Positions 1-8,046 of a DNA stretch of 64,000 bases are shown in pieces (positions within the stretch are counted from its first letter, which is position 1; every line of letters starts with the position of its first letter). Both the position numbers and the translations under genes were made by a program. The stretch lies in NCBI RefSeq assembly GCF_024206495.1, contig NZ_JAMBPQ010000026.1, forward strand, positions 1 to 64,000, given 5' to 3'. This DNA is from Paraburkholderia sp. CNPSo 3272 (lineage in GTDB: Bacteria; Pseudomonadota; Gammaproteobacteria; Burkholderiales; Burkholderiaceae). The notes beneath the pieces are model-generated. The model made no database searches. It was not told the origin of the DNA and saw only the letters and a program-made list of their open reading frames with translations.

Positions 1-187
1 CCGCCGATTCCGTGAATTGCCCGCATTTCTCCGCCCTGATCCATCGATCATGGAGGGCTCACCTTCGAAATAATTCCAACATCGGAAAAGGCCTTGCACA
101 GGACGCCAGGCCGGCAGCAATCCAGCGCCATTCCAGCAACAGACGACCGGCGGCGGCATTGGCCGCTCACCTCATCAGGGGCTTAGC
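1..187. other. Non-coding leader upstream of flhF
   Basis: No open frame enters from the left edge and no gene is visible. In this bacterial group flhA normally lies just upstream, so this is probably the flhA-flhF spacer. The only functional element I can support is a weak Shine-Dalgarno (AGGGG, about 176-180) ahead of the TTG start of flhF. No convincing sigma-70 or sigma-28 promoter was found. Confidence 0.4.
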
Positions 188-2305
188 TTGAACATTCGCA
201 AATTCATCGGTGGCACCAGCCGCGACGCGTTACGGCTCGTACGCGAAGCGTTGGGTGCGGACGCCGTCGTTCTGTCGAACCGTACGCTCGACGACGGCAG
301 CGTCGAAATCGTCGCGCTCGCGGACCGCGATCTCGCGGCGATCGCGCCGGCCGATGCTGCCGCCGCGCAAGGCCTGGGTAGCCTCGTGGCGCAAGGTGGT
401 CAAGGCGTCCCGTTTGCGCAGCCCTCCGCCGCCATGACGCAAATGTCGCGCGCGCCGCGCACCGCGCCTGGCGCCGCTCCCGCGGCGCTCGCCGCCCCGA
501 TGGGCGGTGCGAACCCCTACGCGAGCGGCATGCCGGATGTGTTCTCCTCGGTGTTCGGCGCGAGCCCGGAAGTGGGCGTCGAAAACGGCGGCGCAAGGGC
601 CGACGCCGATGCCGATGCCGATGGCGACCACGCCGCCGACACCGCCGTCTCGCTCGGCAAGGAGGCGGCGGCCGCATCGGCCGCGATCGCGCCGCTTTCG
701 ACTTCGTCGCCTTCGCGTGCCGCGGCGGGCCAGCAGGCCGCGCAATCGGCGATGCCGCCGACGCTGCAATCCGCGCTGCAGGCCGCGCAACCTCAACACT
801 CGCAGCAAGCTGTTCCGCATGCACAATCGCCGCTGCAAATGGCGCTGCAGGCCGCGACCGAATCGCTCGCCTCGCCAGCCTTTGCGCCATCGTCTGCGTC
901 CACGTCGCCGGCCGCGAACGCCGGCGCCCAGGCCGCCGCACGTGAAGCCGCAGCGCGGCTCGAACAGGCCGCCGCCGCGGCGGCGAGCGACGCGCCGCGC
1001 ACGATGGCCGAATCGAATCCCTGGCTGATCGACCACGCCCGCCGCATCGCGAACCAGCAGAACGCGCCGCGCGTATCGGGCATGACGCCCGCCGCCGCCG
1101 CCGCGCGCGGCCTTGGCAGCGTCGCCGACCCGGTGTTGCCGCCCGACGTCGACGCGAGCACGCCCGACTGGGCGCTCGAGGCCGCTCATGTCGCCGCGCG
1201 CCGCGCAGCGCAGCGCCTCGGCCACGGTCCGGAAGCCGCCGGCCCCGCGCCCGCCAACCGCAATGCGCAGGGCGCCGATGCGGCGCAAACCGTGAGCGAA
1301 GCGATCCGCGCTCGCATCGAGCAGGTCGTCAACGAAACCGTGATGAACGAGCTCGCCTCCATGCGCGGCATGATGGAAGAGCAGTTCGCGGGCCTCCTGT
1401 GGGGCGAGCGCCAGCGCCGCAGCCCCGTGCAGGGCGCGCTCACCAAGCAGCTGTTCGCCGCCGGTTTCTCGGCGCAGCTCGTGAAGATGATGATCGACCG
1501 CCTGCCCGACGTGCAGACCGAAGAGGCCGGCATGGAGTGGCTCCAGTCGGTGCTCGAATCGAATTTGCCCGTGCTCGAAGACGAAGAAGCGCTCATGGAG
1601 CGCGGCGGCGTGTTCGCGCTGATGGGCCCGACGGGCGTGGGCAAGACTACGACTACGGCGAAGCTCGCCGCGCGCTGCGTGATGCGCTTCGGCGCGAGCA
1701 AGGTGGCGCTGCTCACGACCGACAGCTACCGGATCGGCGGCCACGAGCAACTGCGCATCTTCGGCAAGATCCTCGGCGTTTCGGTGCACGCGGTGCGCGA
1801 CGGCGCGGACCTCCAGCTCGCGCTCACCGAACTCAAGAACAAGCACATCGTGCTGATCGACACGATCGGCATGAGCCAGCGCGACCGCGCCGTGGCCGAC
1901 CAGATCGCCATGCTGTGCGGCGCGGGCCGCCCGGTGCAGCGCCTTCTGCTGCTCTCGGCGACCAACCACGGCGACACGCTCAACGAAGTCGTGCAGGCCT
2001 ACCAGAGCGGCCCGGACAACGCGCCGCTCACGGGCTGCATCCTCACCAAGCTCGACGAGGCGACCAACCTCGGCAGCGCGCTCGATACTGTGCTGCGCTA
2101 CAAGCTGCCGGTGTATTACGTCTCGACGGGCCAGAAGGTCCCCGAGAACCTCTACGTGGCGACGCGCCGCTTCCTGATCCGCAGCGCTTTCTGCATTCCG
2201 CGAGAGAGCTCGCCGTTCGTGCCGCACGAAGACGATATTCCGGCGCTGCTGTCGGCACTCTCGACGCGTTCGAATTCGCAGGCTCCCGAGGTCAGGTTTG
2301 GATAA
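188..2305 (+). CDS. flhF: Flagellar SRP-type GTPase FlhF
   Basis: SRP-family GTPase that helps set flagellar position and number and works with FlhG at the membrane. The 705-residue protein opens with the typical FlhF N-terminus (NIRKFIGGTSRDALRLVRE). A long Ala/Pro/Gln/Ser-rich segment spans about residues 75-340, and the C-terminal half is the GTPase domain. Visible nucleotide motifs are GPTGVGKT (residues 480-487), DTIG (from 558) and TKLDEATNLG (from 620). The low-complexity linker makes it longer than the roughly 430 residues of Pseudomonas or Vibrio FlhF, and it includes an Asp-Ala run encoded by GCCGAT repeats near 601-625. The start is TTG. It overlaps flhG by 8 bp, so the two are probably translationally coupled. 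Confidence 0.95.
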   Translation: MNIRKFIGGTSRDALRLVREALGADAVVLSNRTLDDGSVEIVALADRDLAAIAPADAAAAQGLGSLVAQGGQGVPFAQPSAAMTQMSRAPRTAPGAAPAALAAPMGGANPYASGMPDVFSSVFGASPEVGVENGGARADADADADGDHAADTAVSLGKEAAAASAAIAPLSTSSPSRAAAGQQAAQSAMPPTLQSALQAAQPQHSQQAVPHAQSPLQMALQAATESLASPAFAPSSASTSPAANAGAQAAAREAAARLEQAAAAAASDAPRTMAESNPWLIDHARRIANQQNAPRVSGMTPAAAAARGLGSVADPVLPPDVDASTPDWALEAAHVAARRAAQRLGHGPEAAGPAPANRNAQGADAAQTVSEAIRARIEQVVNETVMNELASMRGMMEEQFAGLLWGERQRRSPVQGALTKQLFAAGFSAQLVKMMIDRLPDVQTEEAGMEWLQSVLESNLPVLEDEEALMERGGVFALMGPTGVGKTTTTAKLAARCVMRFGASKVALLTTDSYRIGGHEQLRIFGKILGVSVHAVRDGADLQLALTELKNKHIVLIDTIGMSQRDRAVADQIAMLCGAGRPVQRLLLLSATNHGDTLNEVVQAYQSGPDNAPLTGCILTKLDEATNLGSALDTVLRYKLPVYYVSTGQKVPENLYVATRRFLIRSAFCIPRESSPFVPHEDDIPALLSALSTRSNSQAPEVRFG

Positions 2306-3389
2306 GTTCGTAATCGATCAGGCCGAAGGGCTGCGGCGGCTTCTCGCGCGCGAAGGCTCGCGCGTGGTGGCGGTGACGGGCGGTGCAGGTTCGCCCGGGC
2401 GCACGACCGCGGTGGTGAATCTCGCGGCGGCGCTCACCGCGCAGGGCAAGGACGTGCTGGTGATCGACGAGTGTCTGGGACCGCGCTCCGTTTGCGCGCA
2501 GGTGGGCGGCGTGCGCGGCGCAGGCAACTTCGCCGCCGTCATGCGCGGCGAGCGCACGCTCGAGCAAGCCGTGGGCCGCCATGCGCTCGGCTTCGGCGTG
2601 CTGGCCGCCTCGCGCGACAACCGCGCGCAGTACACGGCTGCCCAGCTTCGGAAGGTCATTTCGGGCCCCGCGGACATCGTCTTGATCGACGCGCAGCTCG
2701 ACGCCGATGGCGCGCTTTCGCCGCTCGCCATGCACGCGCACGACGTGCTGATCGTGATGCGCATCGGTGCGCAGTCGATCACGGACGCCTACGCGTGCAT
2801 GAAACGGCTGCACTTCGCGCATGCGATCGCGCAATTTCGCGTGCTCGCGAATCATGTGGCGAACGCGAGCGACGCGCAGGCCGCGATCGAGAACCTCGCA
2901 GGGGTGGCGAGCCGCTACCTGAGCGTGTCGCTCGAAAGCGCCGGAAGCGTCACTGCCGATCAGCACATGGCGCAGGCGCTCAGGCTAGCGCGCTGCATCG
3001 TCGATGCCTTTCCGTCGACGGCCGCCGCGCGCGATTTCCGCCACGTGGCTGCCGAACTGCCGCACTGGCCGATGCGACCGGCGGTCTCGGCGTGTTCGCC
3101 GGCCACGGCGCGCGCCAACGCATTGTTCGGCGCGACGCACGAAGAACATGAAGCGGCGGGCCACGCACCCGCCGACGAGCTGGACGGCGCGCCGCAAGAC
3201 GGCGTCCAGCCCCACGCTACGCATGCAACAAACGCCGCACACAGCACGCTCGCCGCGAACGCCGATTCGTTCGTAGCGGCCGTGACGGGTGTGCATCCCG
3301 CACCCAACGCAACATCCGCGTCCGGGCCGGCCCATGCGGGCTGGCGGACCGATACGCCCGCGCAGCGGACGTCGCCGCAGCACGTCTGA
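2298..3389 (+). CDS. flhG: MinD/ParA-like flagellar number regulator FlhG (FleN), divergent P-loop
   Basis: Family members are MinD-type ATPases that restrain flagellar number by acting on FlhF and on early flagellar transcription. The position between flhF and fliA and the start DKFVIDQAEGLRRLL are diagnostic. The usual deviant Walker A KGGVGKT is replaced by TGGAGSPGRTT (about residues 27-37), so both signature lysines are missing. The Walker B-like strands (VLVIDECLG, VLIDAQLD) are also altered. A roughly 80-residue Ala/His/Thr-rich tail follows residue 285. The start is TTG inside the end of flhF. Assignment as FlhG is secure from context; whether it still hydrolyses ATP is doubtful. Confidence 0.88.
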   Translation: MDKFVIDQAEGLRRLLAREGSRVVAVTGGAGSPGRTTAVVNLAAALTAQGKDVLVIDECLGPRSVCAQVGGVRGAGNFAAVMRGERTLEQAVGRHALGFGVLAASRDNRAQYTAAQLRKVISGPADIVLIDAQLDADGALSPLAMHAHDVLIVMRIGAQSITDAYACMKRLHFAHAIAQFRVLANHVANASDAQAAIENLAGVASRYLSVSLESAGSVTADQHMAQALRLARCIVDAFPSTAAARDFRHVAAELPHWPMRPAVSACSPATARANALFGATHEEHEAAGHAPADELDGAPQDGVQPHATHATNAAHSTLAANADSFVAAVTGVHPAPNATSASGPAHAGWRTDTPAQRTSPQHV

Positions 3390-3435
3390 CGTGCGCACGA
3401 CGACGCCAACAGGGAGATGAGAAGTGGAGAGCACG

Positions 3436-4167
3436 ATGTATAACGCTCAAGGAAAAATTTCGCAGGCCGACGTGCTCGCGAAGTACGCGCCGCTCGTCAG
3501 ACGGCTCGGCTTGCAGCTCGTCGCCAAGATGCCGGCGAGCGTGGACCTCGACGACCTGATCCAGGCCGGCATGATCGGCCTGCTCGACGCGGCCAACCGC
3601 TACAAGGAAGATCAGGGCGCGCAGTTCGAGACCTATGCGAGCCAGCGCATTCGCGGAGCGATGCTCGACGAGCTGCGCAGCAACGACTGGCTGCCGCGCA
3701 GCCTGCGCCGCACCTCGCGTGAAGTGGAAAGCGCGGTGCACAAGGTGGAGCAGCGGCTCGGGCGCTCGGCGAGCGAGACGGAGATCGCCGAGCATCTGAG
3801 CATGCCGCTCGACGAGTATCAGAGCATGCTGCAGGAGCTGCATGGCAGCCAGCTCATCTACTACGAAGACTTCGACCGCTCTGCCGAGGACGAACCGTTC
3901 CTCGACCGCTACTGCGTCGATCATTCGGACCCGCTTTCGGCGCTGCTCGACGACAGCCTGCGCGGCGCGCTCGTCGAGGCGATCGACCGGCTGCCCGAGC
4001 GCGAGAAGCTGCTGATGTCGCTTTATTACGAGCGCGGCATGAACCTGCGCGAAATCGGCGCGGTGATGGAGGTGAGCGAATCGCGCGTGTGCCAGCTGCA
4101 CAGCCAGGCGGTGGCGCGCCTGCGCACGCGGCTGCGCGAGATGTCGTGGGCCGGCCAGGAGAATTGA
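3436..4167 (+). CDS. fliA: Flagellar sigma factor FliA (sigma-28)
   Basis: Sigma-28 directs transcription of late flagellar genes (hook-filament junction, filament, motor, chemotaxis) and is held inactive by FlgM until the hook is complete. The protein has region 2 (ASVDLDDLIQAGMIGLLDA, FETYASQRIRGAMLDELR), region 3 (LPRSLRRTSREVE) and a region 4 helix-turn-helix (MNLREIGAVMEVSESRVCQLH). The ATG at 3436 gives 243 residues beginning MYNAQGK, matching the family. An in-frame GTG at 3424 with its own AGGGAG would add four residues. It follows flhFG and ends at a terminator. Confidence 0.96.
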   Translation: MYNAQGKISQADVLAKYAPLVRRLGLQLVAKMPASVDLDDLIQAGMIGLLDAANRYKEDQGAQFETYASQRIRGAMLDELRSNDWLPRSLRRTSREVESAVHKVEQRLGRSASETEIAEHLSMPLDEYQSMLQELHGSQLIYYEDFDRSAEDEPFLDRYCVDHSDPLSALLDDSLRGALVEAIDRLPEREKLLMSLYYERGMNLREIGAVMEVSESRVCQLHSQAVARLRTRLREMSWAGQEN

Positions 4168-4212
4168 GGCGATAGACGCTCCGCGCGGCTGCCAGCGCGG
4201 ACTGACGCGGTG

Positions 4213-4246
4213 AAAGAGCCGGGGTGCGTGAGCGCTCCGGCTTTTT
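4213..4246 (+). terminator. Rho-independent terminator of flhF-flhG-fliA
   Basis: A stem AGCCGG / CCGGCT flanks a 14-base loop and is followed directly by TTTTT, about 45 bp after the fliA stop. The loop is large but can partly pair. Placement at the end of the operon supports the call. Confidence 0.6.
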
Positions 4247-4265
4247 GTCAGTGGACTATCCGCGC

Positions 4266-4301
4266 AAAAAAAAAAGCCGAAGCATCACTGCTTCGGCTTT
4301 T
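4266..4301 (-). terminator. Terminator of the flgAMN transcript (bidirectional shape)
   Basis: Perfect 13-bp inverted repeat (arms 4272-4284 and 4289-4301, core AAGCCGAAGCA, loop TCAC). On the minus strand it is followed by a run of ten U residues. It lies about 30 bp beyond the flgN stop. On the plus strand it ends in TTTT and could also back up the fliA terminator. Confidence 0.85.
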
Positions 4302-4329
4302 GTCTTTGGCGAACGATCTACGTGCGCGT

Positions 4330-4773
4330 TTACAGCCCAAAGGCCGGCAGCCGCCCATCAGGACCGTACAGCATCGAGCCGTTGCCCGTCTCGCCGCGCA
4401 GGATCGACAGCGCGCGGCGGTTATGCTCCATGCGCGTGCGGATCATCATGCCAATGGTGAGATTCTTGCGGCGCGCGCGTTCGGTCGACCCCTTGAGCAG
4501 CGCCCACTGGCTTGCCAGACGCGCGTCGCCGTCGCAGGCCATTTCGATGCCCTTGCGGCCGCCCGGCAGGCCGAGGCCGGCCAGTTGCGTGTCGCGCGCC
4601 TTTTCCAGGCCCGCGAGACGCTGCGTGAGCGTCGTCTTCTGTTCGACGATCTGCGGCAGCGCCTCCATGCCGTCGGCCGACACGAGCGCCTTCTCTTCAT
4701 AGGCGAGCAGCGACGCGAACGCCTCGACCGTGGCGTGTTCGTCGATCAGTGTGGCCAACAGGGCATCTTTCAT
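4330..4773 (-). CDS. flgN: FlgN chaperone for FlgK and FlgL
   Basis: Cytoplasmic type III export chaperone that binds the hook-filament junction proteins FlgK and FlgL and pilots them to the export apparatus. The product has 147 residues and is mostly amphipathic helix (LLATLIDEHATVEAFASLLAYEEKAL, then a long charged helix), the normal size and texture for FlgN. It is the last gene of the minus-strand set flgA-flgM-flgN, 49 bp after flgM, and is followed by a strong terminator. Its clients are encoded in this window at 15853-19136. Confidence 0.88.
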   Translation of the reverse strand: MKDALLATLIDEHATVEAFASLLAYEEKALVSADGMEALPQIVEQKTTLTQRLAGLEKARDTQLAGLGLPGGRKGIEMACDGDARLASQWALLKGSTERARRKNLTIGMMIRTRMEHNRRALSILRGETGNGSMLYGPDGRLPAFGL

Positions 4774-4822
4774 TGCAAGGCACCAAAAAAGCGAAGTTTG
4801 CGCGGCGCTCGCGCATCGGGCG

Positions 4823-5167
4823 TCAGTTGCCCGACGTCGGCTTCATCAGGTCGCGCGCGGTCTGGATCACGCCGTCGGCGATCTTGCCGGAGTCGATCTG
4901 CAACGTGCCGTTGCGGATCGCGTCCTTGATCGACTGCACGTGCGCCGTGTCGATGTCGGCGGCACCGCTCGCCGCGAGCGAGCGCATCGTCGACGAGAGC
5001 GACGAGAGGCTCACGTTCGCGCCGCCCTGAGCGGCGGCGGTCGTGCTGCCCGCCGCGCCGGAGGTGGCCGCGGTGTCGGTGCTTACGCCGGTCGAATCGG
5101 CTTGCGAGCGCGCGAGGCCATCCTGCAGCGTGCGCGAATCATTGCGGGTGGAGGAGTCAACTTTCAC
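4823..5167 (-). CDS. flgM: Anti-sigma-28 factor FlgM
   Basis: Binds FliA and blocks late-gene transcription until it is exported through the completed hook-basal body. The C-terminal half (MRSLAASGAADIDTAHVQSIKDAIRNGTLQIDSGKIADGVIQTARDL in outline) carries the conserved sigma-binding helices. The N-terminal half is disordered and Ser/Thr/Ala-rich. I start it at a GTG (5165-5167, VKVDSSTRND), preceded by AGGAA about nine bases upstream, giving 114 residues. An upstream in-frame start at 5206 would overlap the sigma-28-like promoter at 5197-5224, so it is unlikely. Confidence 0.88.
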   Translation of the reverse strand: MKVDSSTRNDSRTLQDGLARSQADSTGVSTDTAATSGAAGSTTAAAQGGANVSLSSLSSTMRSLAASGAADIDTAHVQSIKDAIRNGTLQIDSGKIADGVIQTARDLMKPTSGN

Positions 5168-5196
5168 GATGGGCGTTCCTGATCGATTTGACCTTG

Positions 5197-5224
5197 ATAA
5201 CGGCACAGGTCGGGCCGAACTTTA
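5197..5224 (-). promoter_or_regulatory. Sigma-28-like promoter of flgM
   Basis: On the minus strand TAAA (5224-5221) is followed by 16 bases and then GCCGTTAT (5204-5197), close to the FliA consensus TAAA-N15-GCCGATAA. The extended -35 reads TAAAGTTC. The spacer is one base longer than usual. A late promoter inside the flgAMN operon would renew FlgM and FlgN after the checkpoint, as is known in enterics. Confidence 0.55.
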
Positions 5225-5345
5225 GCCGAAAATCCCACCGTTACATGCTGTTACGTGTGCTGGCGCACCAAGCCGGAAGGCCGGATCGGGCCGCCGGGCG
5301 GGGCTCGGAAGACGCTGATCCGGCCCTTACGAGGGCTTACCGGCG

Positions 5346-6644
5346 CTAGATCTGCACCTGCACGGTACCTGCGTCCTTGACCACGCCCGAGATGATCTGG
5401 CCGCCGCTCGTGCGAACGCGCACCTGCTGGCCGGGTTCGGCGTTGTTGAGCGCGCTGCCCTCGGCGGAGATCGTGAAGTTGCTGCCCACGGCGATCACCT
5501 TGACCGTCTGTCCAATGACGACCGAGGCGGCACTGCGCAGCATGTCGGTGCGCAGCGGCAGTCCCGCGGAAATGCGCGCGAGCGCGACGGCGCCGGTCGC
5601 CTGGTTGGGATCGGTGATGATGGTCTGCGGCAGGTTCGCGAGGTCCCCCGCGCGCGGCATGAAATCGGCGGCCGAAAGTGCCTCGCCCGCGCCGATCTGG
5701 CGCGAGGCCACGTAGTAGGTCACGTCCACGGCAATGCGCGCGCTCACATAGAGCGTCCACGGCTTCGCGCCGATGCAGCGCACGCCTACGGTCGTGTGGC
5801 CATAAGTGCGCGCGCCCGGCGGCATGAACGGCTCGAGCGAGGTGCAGGCCGCGAGGCCGCGCGGAAACACCGGCGCGACCGTGATGCTCACGTGGCCCGG
5901 CAAGCCCGCCGACTGCTGCTGCAGGAAGGCGAGCGCGGCGGCGCGGATCGATTCGCCGTCCTGCTGGCCCGGCGGCGTGGCCTGCACGTTCGTGGCGACG
6001 GCGCTCGTATTGGGATTCGGCGGCGCGCCGGCGCTTGCGCCGGCAACCGGCTTCGCGAGCGTCCCCGCGCCGGCATCCACGACCACCGGGGCGACGCGGT
6101 TCGCGGCGCTCGCCAGGTTCACGCGCTGGAGCGTGCCCGCGTTGGTCGCATTGGCCGCCGGCACGCGCATGGGCTGGGCGCTCGCGCCGGGCGCGGGAAC
6201 CGTGACGATGCGCGGCGCGTCGCCTTGGGGCGCGCGTTCGCCGGGACCCGGAATCGTGATCATGCCGTTCGACTCGATGCCCGCGCGCGCATCTTCGGGC
6301 ACGCCGCGCGAATTCAGGTCGGCGTAGCTGGCCGCGCGCAGCGGCGCGGCTTCAACGGCGGGTTCATTGGGGGGAGTATTGCTGGCCGCAGCCGCGGCGG
6401 GCTTCTTCGCGTTGCTCGCGAGCAGCGCGTTCATCTGCGCGGCGTCGGCGCCCGAGCGGTCGCCCGGGCCCGCAATGAAGATCTGGCCGCCGGCCGCTTC
6501 AGGTTGCGCCGGAGTTTGTGCATGAGCGAGCGCACCGCCAAAGGCGCAGGCGAGCACGCACGTCCAGGACGCGCGCCACGACAGCGCGCGCACACGCCGC
6601 TCCAGGCCGGCGTGCGGCCTATGCAAGGTGGCAGTCTGCGGCAT
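5346..6644 (-). CDS. flgA: FlgA, periplasmic P-ring assembly chaperone
   Basis: Periplasmic chaperone that helps FlgI polymerise into the P ring around the rod. The start at 6644 has a good GGAGAA site and gives an N-terminal signal peptide (residues about 19-42, ending ALAHA). The SAF-like beta-clip domain is at the C-terminus (residues about 290-432: ASRQIGAGEALSAADFMP, FTISAEGSALNNAEPGQQVRVRTSGG). At 432 residues it is roughly twice the enteric length, because a Pro/Ala/Asn-rich stretch of about 150 residues follows the signal peptide. The reading frame stays open far upstream, but that part is only the shadow of flgB-flgD. Confidence 0.92.
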   Translation of the reverse strand: MPQTATLHRPHAGLERRVRALSWRASWTCVLACAFGGALAHAQTPAQPEAAGGQIFIAGPGDRSGADAAQMNALLASNAKKPAAAAASNTPPNEPAVEAAPLRAASYADLNSRGVPEDARAGIESNGMITIPGPGERAPQGDAPRIVTVPAPGASAQPMRVPAANATNAGTLQRVNLASAANRVAPVVVDAGAGTLAKPVAGASAGAPPNPNTSAVATNVQATPPGQQDGESIRAAALAFLQQQSAGLPGHVSITVAPVFPRGLAACTSLEPFMPPGARTYGHTTVGVRCIGAKPWTLYVSARIAVDVTYYVASRQIGAGEALSAADFMPRAGDLANLPQTIITDPNQATGAVALARISAGLPLRTDMLRSAASVVIGQTVKVIAVGSNFTISAEGSALNNAEPGQQVRVRTSGGQIISGVVKDAGTVQVQI

Positions 6645-6890
6645 TGTCGTTCTCCATCGAATGCATTGACACGCCTCGCATTCTAGGCGGCGGCCCCCGC
6701 GCGCTAGCGTCGAATAGAGGGGCGCTTTACCGGCTATTCGTCCGATTGGTTCTTGCCACCCCCGCCTAATATTCCACTCCATGCGCAAAGGCCTTCGGAC
6801 CACGCGCCTAACGTTTGCGTGCTTTCGCCGCCTTTTGGCGACCCCGCCGCGCTCACGCCGAATCCTTTTTCGTTTCACGGAGAACGCCCG
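6645..6890. promoter_or_regulatory. Divergent flgA / flgB control region
   Basis: A 246-bp gap separates the start codons of the two oppositely transcribed flagellar operons, so both early or middle promoters must lie here. A TAATAT -10-like element at 6767-6772 is the best candidate towards flgB, but its -35 is poor, which is common for activator-dependent (FlhDC-type) promoters. I could not define an FlhDC box with confidence. Confidence 0.45.
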
Positions 6891-7406
6891 ATGCTGGACA
6901 AACTCGATGCCGAATTCGCCTTTGGGCGCGAAGCGCTCGATGTGCGCGCCACGCGGCAGGCATTGATCTCTTCGAACATCGCGAACGCCGACACCCCGGG
7001 CTACCAGGCGCGCGACGTGGACTTCGCGGCGTCGCTCGCTGGCGCGCTGCGCCAGACGGGTGCCGGCGGCACGGTGGGCATGACGGCCACCTCGGGCGGC
7101 AACGTCCAGCCGCTCGCCATGGCGCAGCCCGCGGGCGTGACGAGCGGCATGCGCATGGCGTCCACGGAGTCGGGCCACATGGCCGGCGACGCGAAGCTGA
7201 TCCCGACGGGCGGCCCGGCCGACACCTACAAGAGCCAGCTCATGTACCGCACGCCGGTGCAGCCGGCGCTCGACGGCAACACGGTCGATCTCGACACCGA
7301 ACGCGTGCAGTTCGCCGACAACGCGCTGCACTTCGAGTCGGGCATGACGGTGGTCTCGCAGCAGATCAAGACGATGCTCTCCGCGATCACCTCGGGTTCG
7401 AGCTGA
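6891..7406 (+). CDS. flgB: Proximal rod protein FlgB
   Basis: Subunit of the proximal rod in the periplasm, exported by the flagellar type III system. The conserved N-terminal motif of axial proteins is plain (LISSNIANADTPGYQARDVDF), and the C-terminal helix (FADNALHFESGMTVVSQQIKTMLSAI) has the typical coiled-coil form. The ATG at 6891 follows GGAG (about 6879-6882) and gives 171 residues. Frames reaching further upstream lack a ribosome site. First gene of flgB-C-D-E-F-G-H-I-J; the middle of the protein is a Gly/Met-rich loop. Confidence 0.94.
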   Translation: MLDKLDAEFAFGREALDVRATRQALISSNIANADTPGYQARDVDFAASLAGALRQTGAGGTVGMTATSGGNVQPLAMAQPAGVTSGMRMASTESGHMAGDAKLIPTGGPADTYKSQLMYRTPVQPALDGNTVDLDTERVQFADNALHFESGMTVVSQQIKTMLSAITSGSS

Positions 7407-7499
7407 TCGCCAGACGCGGCGCGGCCGAAAAACGCAGTAACGAAGCCATGAACGACCAACGCGCGCGTGACGCGCACCTGATGTGAGGTCAATGAAACC

Positions 7500-7925
7500 A
7501 TGCCATCCCTGATGAACATCTTCAGCGTTGCTGGCTCCGCCATGACGGCGGAATCGCAGCGCCTGAACGTGACGGCGTCCAACCTCGCCAACGCCGACAG
7601 CACGACCGGCCCCGACGGCCAGCCGTACAAGGCGAAGCAAGTCGTGTTCGCGGTGAACCCGCTCGGCGGCGCGCGCACGGCCTCGGGCCAGCAGGTGGGC
7701 GGCGTGCGGGTGACCGGCGTCGTGGACGACCCCACGCCCATGAAAGAGACCTACGACCCCGACAATCCTTCCGCCAACGCGGACGGCTACGTGACGATGC
7801 CGAACGTCGATCCGGTGCAGGAGATGGTGAACATGATCTCGGCGTCGCGCTCGTACCAGGCCAACGTCGAAACGCTGAACACGGCCAAGACGCTGATGCT
7901 CAAGACGCTCACGATCGGAACCTGA
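7500..7925 (+). CDS. flgC: Proximal rod protein FlgC
   Basis: Rod subunit that stacks with FlgB and FlgF. At 141 residues it is the standard length. It has the axial-family N-terminus (GSAMTAESQRLNVTASNLANADSTTGPDG) and C-terminus (VDPVQEMVNMISASRSYQANVETLNTAKTLML). It starts 93 bp after flgB. A GC-rich hairpin follows before flgD. Confidence 0.95.
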   Translation: MPSLMNIFSVAGSAMTAESQRLNVTASNLANADSTTGPDGQPYKAKQVVFAVNPLGGARTASGQQVGGVRVTGVVDDPTPMKETYDPDNPSANADGYVTMPNVDPVQEMVNMISASRSYQANVETLNTAKTLMLKTLTIGT

Positions 7926-7975
7926 AGCACGGCAAGCCGCAGTCAGTACGGACACCGCAGTACATACAGAGACCA

Positions 7976-8002
7976 GCGGGCGCGCAACGACACCGCGCCC
8001 GC
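7976..8002 (+). other. GC-rich hairpin between flgC and flgD
   Basis: Perfect 9-bp inverted repeat GCGGGCGCG / CGCGCCCGC with a 9-base loop and no T-run. It sits in a 121-bp spacer inside the flg operon. It looks like an mRNA-stability or processing element rather than a terminator. Confidence 0.5.
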
Positions 8003-8046
8003 CACCACCACACGCCAAGCACGAAGCGCAATCGAGGGAGAACGCG

